Assembly: GCA_003990745.1 (NCBI GenBank)
Contig: RBNI01001501.1
Coordinates: forward strand, 1-22,157
Direction of reading: 5' to 3'
DNA from: Jimgerdemannia flammicorona
Taxonomy: Eukaryota > Mucoromycota > Endogonomycetes > Endogonales > Endogonaceae
Length of the DNA: 22,157 nucleotides
Part shown: positions 9,990-18,464 of the stretch, one piece after another
Position numbering within the stretch: position 1 is the first letter of the stretch
Layout of the letters: the number at the start of each line of letters is the position of its first letter
Position numbers and translations under genes: made by a program
The notes under the pieces: generated by a model
What the model was told of the DNA's origin: nothing
Database searches by the model: none
What the model saw: only the letters and a program-made list of their open reading frames with translations

Positions 9990-10376
9990 GAGAGATTCTA
10001 CATTGCTATAAAGCTCTCTGATAAAGTATAATAAATATATATATTATAGAAAACAATTATACTTATTGAAGTATTCAGAGGGGGTATTTATATAAGAGAA
10101 ATGGAAAAAAAGAGAAACAGATAGAATATTACTAAGCTAGATACCAAGCAATGAGTCATGCTTGGCAGAACTTAGTAGAATATTATAAAGAGTTACTAAG
10201 TATCAATTAGTAATCAATGGAATCTTAGTAGAACTATTAGGAAATAGATTCTTAGCAAATAACTAAGTAATTCTATACTATTATAAGCTATTCTGGAATA
10301 TTCTACTAAATAATATAATAAAGAAAAGATGATAATTCAGTAAAAAGAAAAAATAGAATATATAGAATTATTATAT
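9990..10376 (-). repeat. Probable 3' LTR remnant of the minus-strand chromovirus E1
   Basis: This AT-rich segment lies just downstream (minus sense) of the E1 chromodomain. On the minus strand it begins after a purine run AAGAGAGGA (about 10376-10384), a plausible polypurine tract. The next bases are TATAAT rather than TG, which would fit a G-to-A change in the LTR terminus. A TATATAAATACCC word lies inside. A short inverted repeat (CTTAGTAGAATATT near 10170, AATATTCTACTAA near 10300) is present. No second LTR copy exists in the window, so boundaries are guesses. Confidence 0.45.
10084..10093 (-). promoter_or_regulatory. TATA box of the E1 LTR
   Basis: TATATAAATA on the minus strand is followed by CCCCCTCTG. 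The same word order (TATAAATA then CCCCTCT) marks the promoter of the E2 LTRs at 12883 and 20131, which supports the LTR reading. Confidence 0.45.
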
Positions 10377-10404
10377 CCTCTCTTACTTAAACAAGAACAT
10401 TACC

Positions 10405-10582
10405 ATTAATGTTTATATTTATAGAGAGCTTATTGGGCATTTTTAAGATTTTCAATAGGTTCTCAAGTACTATTATACTCTGGATATCCTACCTATTTGA
10501 TAAGATACTCAGTATGATTATAATGTATATATTTGTCAAGAATCTTCTCTACTTTATACTTGATATAACTATCAACCAAAAG
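10405..10582 (-). pseudogene. Chromodomain at the integrase C-terminus of E1
   Basis: Chromovirus integrases end in a chromodomain that tethers the integration complex to modified histones. The minus frame reads YKVEKILDK, then HYNHTEYLIK, then VGYPEYNST and EPIENLKNAQ. That is the standard chromodomain order, with the Trp positions of LIKWxGY and STWEP replaced by TAG and TGA. Both are single G-to-A changes in TGG. A further TAA follows in NAQ*AL. This identifies E1 as a chromovirus. The protein is dead, but the domain assignment is strong because the flanking residues are so well kept. Confidence 0.85.
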
Positions 10583-10599
10583 AGGTACTAATGGCTGAG

Positions 10600-11570
10600 G
10601 AGTCTAGTTCAGGTACTTATACAGACTATTAGAGTATAGCTTAAGTAGAGAGATATAGAAGACAGGATATATACAGATAGTCTGTAGTAATATTAACTTA
10701 TATACTGCAGAGAGTACTTGTTTAAGTATCTCTAGAAACTAATATATCTTGCTTGAAGTTTCTTAGATAAGAATACTTGATTACCAATCTTGAATTCAAT
10801 CTCCTGTCTCTTAATTTTGACATATATATTTGACTTATTATATCTGAGCCTTGAGCAGATTATTTTTAGCAACTTGAATCATTGTAGTTATATCATCAAT
10901 AAGGTCTTAGATAGTAGGAACTTTAGAGAGTTCTTTTCCAACTTGAGCCAGTAGGTTTGATGGAGTTTTTACATATTGACTATATAGTAACTTAAAAGAT
11001 ATAAAGTCTATTGATGCTTATACTGAGTTATTGTAGATAAACTTTATAAAGATATTATTTCTAGTTGTCTTGTTTATAAGAAACATAGTTTCTTAACATC
11101 TGTTTGAGGGTCTGGTTTACTTGCTCAGTTATCTATTAGTTTGTGAGTAATATACTATACTTAGAGCTTGTTGAACACTAAGTATCTTGAACAACATCTG
11201 TGGAAATAACTTGTAAATTTTGGATCTCAATCACTAATCATGATTTTTGAAAGACTATAATTTCAAAAGATTGTCTTAAAGAATATTTTAGCAGTATCAG
11301 AGGTAGTAGTATTGATTTTGGTTAGCTCTAGCTTGATAGTCTTAGTGAGGTGATTAATAAAGATAATAATGATATTATTTTCTTAAAATATCTTAGATAG
11401 TTGGATAATAAAGTCTATTGTAACTTACTTCTATTTAGTAGCTAAAACTGAGAGAGATTGGAGTAGACTATATAGCTATAATCTTGATATCTTGTTCTTT
11501 TGGCAGTAATCATAAGTAGATATATATTCCTTAATATCTTAATTTATTATAGGTTAGAAGAAGTATATAA
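10600..11570 (-). pseudogene. E1 integrase, heavily decayed and split by E2
   Basis: The minus-strand segments read as a Ty3/gypsy integrase. Near the E2 junction the frame gives YFF*P...DIKEYISTYDYCQKNK, the end of the zinc-binding region with one Cys now Tyr. Then comes VTIDFIIQL (first catalytic Asp). SD*DPKFTSYF follows (second Asp). The HPQTDGQTEQ-type segment has CAC, CCA, GAT and GGA turned into TAC, TCA, AAT and AGA, then loses one base before ACTGAGCAAGTAAACC, which still encodes the Glu. A C-terminal RQEIEFKIGNQVFLSKKLQ segment leads to the chromodomain. The upstream part of the integrase lies on the far side of E2, after 20371. Most damage is C-to-T on the coding strand or its complement. 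Confidence 0.83.
11567..11570. repeat. E2 target-site duplication ATAA (partner at 20372-20375)
   Basis: ATAA directly precedes the first TG of the 5' LTR and directly follows the final CA of the 3' LTR. Four bases is short, and 5 bp is commoner for Ty3/gypsy elements. The call rests on both copies being flush with the LTR ends. Confidence 0.6.
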
Positions 11571-11725
11571 TGTAATGGTGACTCCAGAATGATGACATCA
11601 GTACAGAAGACAGCCTTTCCTTGCAAGCCATCAGATCAAAGCATAAAGAGATCATATGGCATATAAGATGAGCAATAATGACCAACTGTGAGTCATTGTG
11701 ACCACCATATGGGTATCTTGAGAAA

Positions 11726-11733
11726 TATAAAAG
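11726..11733 (+). promoter_or_regulatory. Internal U3 TATA box (5' LTR)
   Basis: TATAAAAG lies 80 bases before the ATG of the LTR-encoded ORF. It is conserved at 18975-18982 in the other LTR at the same distance. It is a candidate promoter for that ORF, distinct from the element promoter 1.16 kb further on. Confidence 0.5.
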
Positions 11734-11813
11734 AAGGATCAAGGAACTGCAGTAGCAGTAACCAACAAGACTCACTAATTCCAAAATAGCTCAAAGACTT
11801 ACTATAAAACAAA

Positions 11814-12656
11814 ATGTCTGCTGCTTGCCAAACCTCAAGGTTAAGGAATTACCAAGACACCTCAGTTGAAGAAAGAATGTTCTAAGACATCAGAAGAATT
11901 ATGAGGACTCACTCAAGAAGGACTCCTAGTATCAACCTGGGTACTGGTGACTCTTATCATTATATCCTCTATCACTGTGAAATAGAAACAAGGATCACCA
12001 TTGCTACTGAATATCTCCAAATGTGGCAGGAGTACAAGATAGGAAACCTCCTCTGCCAGGAGTTTCCACAGGTTAGCACTCAAGAGCTACAAGATGCCAC
12101 TCCTATGAATATATACAAAACAAGGACAGCTAAGAAGATCTATCAGATCTTTAGGCATGTACCATGGTTGATCCCCAACTTGGAGTATATTAGAATCTCA
12201 GACTTCAGAGACCTGTCAGCCTACCATATCAATACACTAGAAGTCAGAGTGGCTACAGAAGCCCAGTCTACTATCACCCTCAATAGTGATAAAGTAGAAG
12301 ACTTCTGGTATCCCATCCTCCAGGACAACCCAGACCAATTCTTGCAAGAATTGATCTCAGTATTCCAAGGCCTAAGCATCCAAGTTAGACCTCCATAAGA
12401 CCCCATATTTGTCCCCTATTTTGTAGAAGAGAATTTCATAGACTGAAGAGCCCCAGACCTCCTTGTTCCTGCAACTGCTGAACATGATGATATCATTGGC
12501 AATGATGTCATCCTGCATGACATACATGAAATGCACAATATATATAAAACATGCAACCTACATGATAATGATAAATTTGTAGACCTCATCTCCTTCAAAG
12601 ACATCCTGACCTCTGATAAGGATAAAGCCCCTATAGTCTTGAACATTTTGCTCTAA
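11814..12656 (+). pseudogene. LTR-encoded ORF, 5' copy; unrecognised protein of 280 codons
   Basis: An open frame lies wholly inside U3, starting MSAACQTSR and ending at TAA 12654-12656. Stops interrupt it at 11883 (TAA), 12396 (TAA) and 12444 (TGA). At the first two the 3' LTR copy has CAA (Gln); at the third it has TAG, so the ancestor was most simply TGG (Trp). Visible traits: a basic N-terminus (MRTHSRRTPS), a Trp/Ile-rich middle (KKIYQIFRHVPWLIPNLEYI), then LNSDKVEDFW and DNPDQFLQELISVFQG. The acidic C-terminus is repeated more clearly in the other copy. No signal peptide, membrane segment or known domain is recognised. It could be a late accessory gene of the element or a captured host gene. 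Function is unknown. Confidence 0.75.
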
Positions 12657-12882
12657 AGTTCTTTGGTTACACTGAGTTATACCAGCACTGGCATTCTGAT
12701 GTAACACTGAATTATTTCAGTACCATTTTTCTATACTACTGAAATTATACTAGTATTCTGAACCTATATAACCATCAGTACCAATTCTGGAACTTAGTAG
12801 TTTTTCCTGTCCTGGCATTTTATTTTAGTTATTGGAATTTATATTTAGCTTTATATCTTAGCAACTATTGAATTATATTTTG

Positions 12883-12890
12883 TATAAATA
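12883..12890 (+). promoter_or_regulatory. Main E2 TATA box (5' LTR)
   Basis: TATAAATA followed by CCCCTCTTATT lies 240 bases before the LTR end and is conserved at 20131-20138. This is the likely start region of the genomic RNA (R begins shortly after). Confidence 0.65.
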
Positions 12891-12909
12891 CCCCTCTTAT
12901 TTTCTCTGA

Positions 12910-12915
12910 AATAAA
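12910..12915 (+). promoter_or_regulatory. Poly-A signal AATAAA (5' LTR)
   Basis: AATAAA lies 20 bases after the main TATA box. The same word is at 20158-20163 in the 3' LTR, where it could end both genomic RNA and a transcript of the LTR-encoded ORF. Confidence 0.5.
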
Positions 12916-13126
12916 CTCAGTCTACTTAGTATAATACATACAATTTCTTACAAGTAATCTAAAGAGATAATAAGACAGTTTAAAGATAAGAAGTTTGAGG
13001 ACTATAAGACCTTAGAAAGGTACTCCAATAAGAACTTGCTTATAACAAACTTGAGTTAGTCTAAGAGATATACCTTAAAGAGAATCTGACATATTTGAAG
13101 GACTCAGCAACCACTATGTGACAACT

Positions 13127-13143
13127 TGGTGCCTATTGGCTGG
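13127..13143 (+). promoter_or_regulatory. Candidate primer-binding site
   Basis: TGGTGCCTATTGGCTGG begins three bases after the 5' LTR and starts with TGG, as expected for pairing with the CCA end of a tRNA. A GATTCAAAAC word follows nearby, similar to the complement of a tRNA T-loop, but its spacing does not fit a canonical tRNA, so I do not name the primer tRNA. Confidence 0.45.
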
Positions 13144-13249
13144 TGATTCAAAACAAATCCCTCACTTTCAAGCTGAAAAATAAACAACCTCCACAACAAC
13201 TACTCTGACTACAAGAGTCACCTCTGCAAGAATTCAAGATAAGATAGAA

Positions 13250-14590
13250 ATGTATATCCCTATATTCTATAGATATACTACTAAAGAGTCAATCCTGACC
13301 TTCATTGAAGACTTTGAACAATTTGCCACTATATGAGCCCTTGGTGTGGATGCACAATTGGCCCTTCTATCAGTCAGCCTCAGAGGACCTGCCAGAGATA
13401 AGTTCAATACAGCCACTATTGCTGATAATGGTACAGCCAAACTTGCCAACATGAAGGTCTTCCTTGGAACAACATACTATACTGAAGAGATCAAGTAAGC
13501 TCTCAAGGATCAACTCAATACTATCTGCCAGGGACTCAGTAAAGATCCCAACTCATTCTATACCCAAATCTGCCACCAGATTGTCTTGGCTGGCTATGAT
13601 GACCACCTCAAGGAACAAATAGTAGATTTAACCATCCTCAAAGAAGTTCACCCTGAAATTGCCCTAGCAATCCAGTCTACCCCAGCTGTACTGACCCTTG
13701 ATCAGAAAGTGGTCTTTGCATAGAGATATTAGACTGCCAGACATCCTACCAAATACTCAATAGAGAAAATAACTGGCATCAAGATGGAGCCATCAAAGCC
13801 AACTAGTATTATACCTGCTACAGTTGTAAACAGACAACCAACCCCACCTACCCCCAAGGCAGCCAAAGCTAACTCAGTGGAGGAACTTGCCAAGTAGTTC
13901 ACCAAAATGACTGCACACCTTGGTGATGTTGTTAGAGAAGTCTGAAGTGCCAACAGAAGACCAGTGCAGAGATTTGTAGCTACTACAGAAGAATACAATA
14001 TCACATACTTCAGATGTAGAGAAGAAGGCCACTATGTAAAGAATTGCATGACTGAAACAAGATGCAAAGCCCAACCAAGCAATGCTAACAGAACCAGAGA
14101 ACAAACTAATGCAGTAGTCATTGAGGAGATTAGTGACACTGATGATGAAGAATACTACAAGGAGCTTGAATTCTATCCTACTACTAAAGGTACCAGAACC
14201 TGGTCCAAGCTCTATGACAAGAAGAGCAACAGTAAGCCAGTTGGAAGACCAAAGAAGACCCCAGCTATCACTATTCAAAGCAAGGCTCAATCTGAGGAGA
14301 TTGATCAAGACATAGAGTTAGATGAAGCTGCCTGCCAAATCATTGAAGGCACTACTCCAGTCTCAGGAGAAAGTGAAAGTAAGAAGGAACAGAAGCTGCA
14401 CAAGACCAAGATCCACTAGTATGATATCTACAAAGATCTCAAGGAACAGAAGGTCAATGCTACTTTTGGACAGCTAGCTGAAGTCCCTGCCTTCAGATAG
14501 TAGTTGAGAGTAGGACTTGAAACTATTGCTAAGAATCAAGAGTACAAGATTGTAGAAGCTTACAATACACAGAAAGAATCAGAAGACTCA
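13250..14590 (+). pseudogene. E2 gag (capsid and nucleocapsid)
   Basis: Gag builds the virus-like particle and binds element RNA. The frame starts best at ATG 13250 (MYIPIFYRY). It is open back to 13184 without another ATG. A capsid-like region follows, with ESILTFIEDFEQFAT, SLRGPARDKFNTATI and SKDPNSFYTQICHQIVLAGYDDHLKEQ. Then come a Pro-rich hinge and, at about 14009-14051, YFRCREEGHYVKNC, a CX2CX4HX4C knuckle whose first Cys is now Tyr (TGC to TAC). An acidic tail (EEISDTDDEEYYKELEF) precedes the protease in the same frame. Stops at 13334, 13496, 13721, 13730, 13895, 13943 and 14417 all fit single transitions from Gln, Trp or Arg codons. No length-changing break is needed in gag. Confidence 0.88.
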
Positions 14591-14599
14591 GGTAAAGAA

Positions 14600-15022
14600 T
14601 CTGAAGACTAGTACAAGACATCAGCCTATACCCTATGTCAGATCAAAGATTGTATTTTTGATGCCATTATTGATACTAGTGCTAGAGGATATCTCATGAA
14701 CAAGAAGGCAATTGACCACTTAGGCTGAGATATTGAAGAGTCTGCCAAGATGGTCTATGTCATAGCAGATGATATACAAGCTACCCCCCTTGGCAAAATC
14801 TGAGAAGTCCCCATCAAGATAAGAGGAGCTACTATCCCAGTAGATGTGATTGTTATAAGTGCCACCAACTATGACATCCTCATTGGCAACCAATGACTTC
14901 ACAAGGCCAAGGCCATCATTGACCTCAATGCCCAGAAGATGTAGATCAACTATAGAGGAAGAAAGGTATAAGTCTCTATCAATGTCCACAAAGAAGTCCT
15001 ATCAGACATGGAGGAAGGAGAT
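14600..15022 (+). pseudogene. E2 aspartic protease
   Basis: The protease cuts the Gag-Pol polyprotein. It shares the gag frame. The active-site segment is FDAIIDTSARGYLMN at about 14660-14706: the Asp is kept, but DTGA has become DTSA (GGT to AGT). The C-terminal hallmark ATNYDILIGNQ*LHKAKAIIDL (14859-14927) follows, with TGA in place of the Trp of the usual DWL segment. Other stops are TGA at about 14726 and 14801, and TAG at about 14939. The Gly-to-Ser change in the triad would probably abolish activity even without the stops. After this domain the reading frame changes by -1 to enter the dUTPase. Confidence 0.85.
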
Positions 15023-15024
15023 GA

Positions 15025-15790
15025 AGAGGACACAGAAGTCTTTATGCACTCAGTGAACAAGACAAGAACAAGACACCCAAGCTCACAGATGAGCAGTGGT
15101 ACAACAAGATCATTGATGGCTATACCCCTCAAGGAAGATGCCCCCATAGTACTAGAATGTACTGCTCTGAACACCTGAATGACTGCTGGTCCTGTATCAG
15201 TGAAGTTAGGAAAATCTGCCAACAGAAATATGAGCAAGAAGCCACCAAAGCAAAAAGGAAAGCTGAAGAAGATGACCAGCCCTCTGAGCTTCAAGCTGAC
15301 AGTGATGATGAGGAGGAACAAGAATCAGACATCACCCTCAAGGTCAAGAAGTTTTACCCCAAAGTCAAGATCTCAGAATACAAGACTAAAGGAGCCATAG
15401 GAATAGACCTTACCAGCATTCAAGATGCTACCCTTGAACCACAGACCACCACCCTACTTGGCACTGGAATTGGAGTCAAGCTGCTGGAAAACTATGCTGG
15501 AATTATCAATACCAGGAGCAGTCTGGCCAAAAGTGAAATCTCAGTTAAAGGAGGAGTAATTGACCCTGATTACACTGGTAAGATCTTTTTCATAGTCAGG
15601 AATCACAACCCCACCACCCCATTCAAAGTCAAGAAGCATGACAGAATTGGCCAGATGCTGATCCATGAAATCAAGAAGTCTAAGATCACTGAAGCCATCA
15701 AACTCATTAAGACTAAGAGAGGAGAACAAGGCTTTAGATCTACTGGAAGAGGAGCCTATACCACTACTAAGATTACTGAACTTGAGCACA
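15025..15790 (+). pseudogene. E2 dUTPase domain with N-terminal Cys/His linker
   Basis: dUTPase converts dUTP to dUMP and keeps uracil out of reverse transcripts. The frame (one base back from gag-pro) is open from 15025 to a TGA at 16015. It begins with a linker containing six Cys and two His (CPHSTRMYCSEHLNDCWSC then C) and a Lys/Glu-rich stretch. The trimeric dUTPase fold follows at about 15337-15757, with all five motifs: GAIGIDL, NTRSSLA, GGVIDPDYTGKIFFIVRN, HDRIGQM and RGEQGFRSTGRG. The catalytic Asp of motif 3 region and the Tyr are present. No stop interrupts this domain. It lies between protease and RT; betaretroviruses place dUTPase before the protease, and the dUTPase-bearing lentiviruses between RNase H and integrase. 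Confidence 0.92.
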
Positions 15791-17242
15791 AGAAAGACAG
15801 AGACCAGAACAAGTATATATATACCATTGGAGAAAACTTTTCCCTGAAAGAACAACTTCTTAAGATTCTGTACCAGAATGAAGGAGTACTTGCTACAGAC
15901 TTCAGAGATATCCATAATCAAGAACTCAAATACTATCATGAAGTTGATACTGATGATACCAAGCCCATCTACCAGAAGGCCAGATCTATACCATCTGCCT
16001 ACAGAGAATGGCTATGAGCAGAACTCAAGGAAATGGAAGAAGCTGGAATCATCAAGCAAGCTATTGGTCCCTGGGCTTCACCTATTGTTCTCACCCCAAA
16101 GAAAGGAAGCAAGCCTGAAGAGTTTGCACTAAAACTCTGCATTGACTACAGGAAGCTCAATGCCATCACCAAGAAGGATAGGCAGCCCTTGCCAAATATT
16201 CAAGAAATCCTTACCACTCTTGGAAGTAAAGCCAAATACTACACCACCTTGGATCTGTTTTCAGGCTTCCATCAGATTGGTCTCACTCAAGATGCCAGTG
16301 AGAAATCAGTCTTCATCACACCTGACACCACCTATATCTACCTGCAAATGCCATTTGGAATGTGCAATGCCCCAGCAAGTTTCCAGCAAATGATGAACAG
16401 AGTCTTCAGCAATGAGATTGGAAAATAGCTCTTTGTCTATGTTGATGATATAATTATCTTCAGCAATTCTATATAAGAACATATCAACTACATATAGCTA
16501 GTTCTCAAGAAGCTCAAGGAGCATGGCCTCTATATCAAGCCCAAGAAATGTAAGTTTGTGGCTCAAGAAATTGCCTACCTAGGACATCTCATCAACCAGA
16601 CCAGAATCTACACAGATTCTATGAAGATTGAGGCTGTTGTAGTCTATCTAAGACCCAGAACAACTATAGAAGTCCATGCCTTCCTTGGACTAACCAGCTA
16701 CTACAGAAGATTCATCAAAGGATACTCTAACATTGCAGTACCTATCTATAAGCTACTGAAGAAGGAAACCAAATTTGAATGAACTAAGAAATACCAAGAA
16801 ACCTTCAATGAACTTAAGACTAGATTGACCCAAGCACCTATCCTCAGAAGACCAGATTGGAATCTAGAATTCATCCTGCAGACAGATATAAGTGCTATAG
16901 GACTTGGAGCAGTCCTAGCTCAGAAGAAAGATAGATATAAATATGTTATCTCTTATGCAAGCTGAGATACTTGTGGAGCAGAACAGAACTATGAGTCATG
17001 TAAGCTCAAATACTTAGCAGTAGTTTGGGCAGTAGACAAGTTCCACTACTACCTAGCTAGGAAACACTTCACTCTTCAAACAGACCATTCTGCTCTTGCC
17101 TAGCTATTCCATACTCTGAACCCCAAAGAAATATATACCAGATAGATCTACAGACTGTAAGAATATGACTGTACTGTCAAGCACTGCTCAGAAAGAACTA
17201 ATACCAATGCTGATGCACTCTCAAGAATACCTCAAAACACTC
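15791..17242 (+). pseudogene. E2 reverse transcriptase and RNase H
   Basis: This is in frame with the dUTPase. The lead-in HEVDTDDTKPIYQKARSIP is the usual entry to gypsy RT. RT motifs: GPWASPIVLTPKK, LCIDYRKLNAIT, YYTTLDLFSGFHQI (motif A Asp kept), QMPFGMCNAPASFQQMMN, FVYVDDIII (catalytic YVDD at 16438-16449) and GHLINQ. The connection has AFLGLTSYYRRFIKGYS. RNase H shows LQTDISAIGLGAVLAQ (usually TDAS), NYESCKLKYLAVVWAV and LQTDHSAL, ending NADALSRIP. In-frame stops at 16015, 16426, 16474, 16495, 16780, 16963, 17101, 17146 and 17158 fit Arg, Gln or Trp codons. The catalytic residues survive although the frame does not. Confidence 0.93.
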
Positions 17243-17249
17243 TCATCAA

Positions 17250-18464
17250 GACTATTCAACATGAATGGAGTTATACTATGGATTAATCAGCTACCTTGGG
17301 CAGCAGAAGATGCCCAACCACCTTGAACTCTGGACAATTACCATCATTAACTGGACTTGGAAACAGTTTGAACTAGACAACACTATACTCAGAAAAGGAG
17401 GAAAGCTAGTAATATCCAAACACAAGAAGTATCAAGTAATGAAGGAAGTACACAAACAAGGATACCTAGGAGGAACCAACACATATGACAAGGTAAGAAG
17501 AACTATGTAGTGGCCCAAAATGGAAGAAAACCTGCACCAATTTGTCAAAGGGTGTGACAAGTGCCAAAAACAGAAATAAGATCAGTAAGATCAGGTACCT
17601 GAGTCATCAAGAATTGAGCCTATCCCCTTCCACCACATTGCAATAGATATCATTGGACCACTACCAGTAACACTATCTGGAAACTGCTATATTATAGTTA
17701 TTATAGACCTCTTTATTAAATAGATAGAAGCAGGAGCATCACAAAAAGCCAATGCCCTCTCTATAGCCAACTTCCTGCACTAAAAAATCATCTGCCACTA
17801 CAAGACACCAAAGCAAATCACAACAGACTGCAGCACAGAATTTGTCAATAGATTCCATGAGATAATGTATCAGAAATACAAGATTCAGTATATCAAGACT
17901 ACTGTATACCACCCTCAAGGAAATGGACAGACAGAGAGAACTAACAAAACCCTCAAGAACATCCTGGCAAAGATCTCAGAGACATACAAGAATTGGGATA
18001 ACTACCTCCCAACTGCCCTCTCTATCCTACGAGATATATGGTCACATAGCACACACTTTACCCCAAGAGAACTGCTCTTTGGAGAAGAAGATTCTGATGG
18101 AACCTCAGCAATAAATCTAGACCTAACTTGGAGATAGATTGATGTAGAAATCTGAAGACTACACCAAATCAGGAAGAAGGCTGAAGATTACATCATCAAG
18201 TCACAAATGCTAATAAGGAAAAATGCAAAAAAGAATCACAAGATCCTAGAACCCATCCAAATTGAAGAAAAGGTCCTACTGTATCAAAATATAATAGAAG
18301 TCTCATGGTTGTGAAAACTGGAGCCCAAATAGGAAGAACCCTTCTATGTGCAAGATATCAAGGGAACTATCTTCTGGCTCAGAAAAATCTCAGAGACTAT
18401 ACTGCCTACCACAGTATATAGGAACAGACTCAAGAAGTACCATGAACCTATACAAGAGAAGTAA
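17250..18464 (+). pseudogene. E2 integrase (DD35E)
   Basis: This enzyme inserts the cDNA. The frame is a further one base back from RT-RH, through an indel near 17250. The zinc region reads HKQGYLGGTNTYDKVRRTM*WPKMEENLHQFVKGCDKCQKQK; the second His position (GHLGG in most relatives) is Tyr. The catalytic core has IAIDIIGPLP (Asp codon 17646), ITTDCSTEF (Asp 17826) and NGQTERTNKTLKN (Glu 17934). The last two are 36 codons apart, the exact DX35E spacing. A beta-rich C-terminal part with EEPFYVQDIKGTIFWL ends at TAA 18462-18464. Stops earlier (17508, 17577 and others) fit Trp or Gln. No chromodomain is visible. Confidence 0.92.

Larger units (their letters stand above)
11571..13123 (+). repeat. 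E2 5' LTR (1553 bp)
   Basis: It starts TGTAATGGTGAC and ends CACTATGTGACA. It matches 18820-20371 along its full length. Order inside: an upstream TATAAAAG (11726), a 280-codon ORF (11814-12656), the main TATAAATA (12883), and AATAAA (12910). The ORF and the first TATA therefore lie in U3. Confidence 0.95.

Noticed and set aside
10409..10591. Plus-strand frame of 60 codons
   Set aside because: Antisense to the chromodomain of E1.
13874..14308. Minus-strand frame of 144 codons with hydrophobic stretches resembling a membrane protein
   Set aside because: It lies opposite the E2 gag nucleocapsid region, whose sense frame has a recognisable knuckle. The hydrophobicity is the complement of Lys/Glu-rich codons.
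15541..15939. Minus-strand frame of 132 codons
   Set aside because: Opposite the dUTPase, whose five motifs settle the coding strand.
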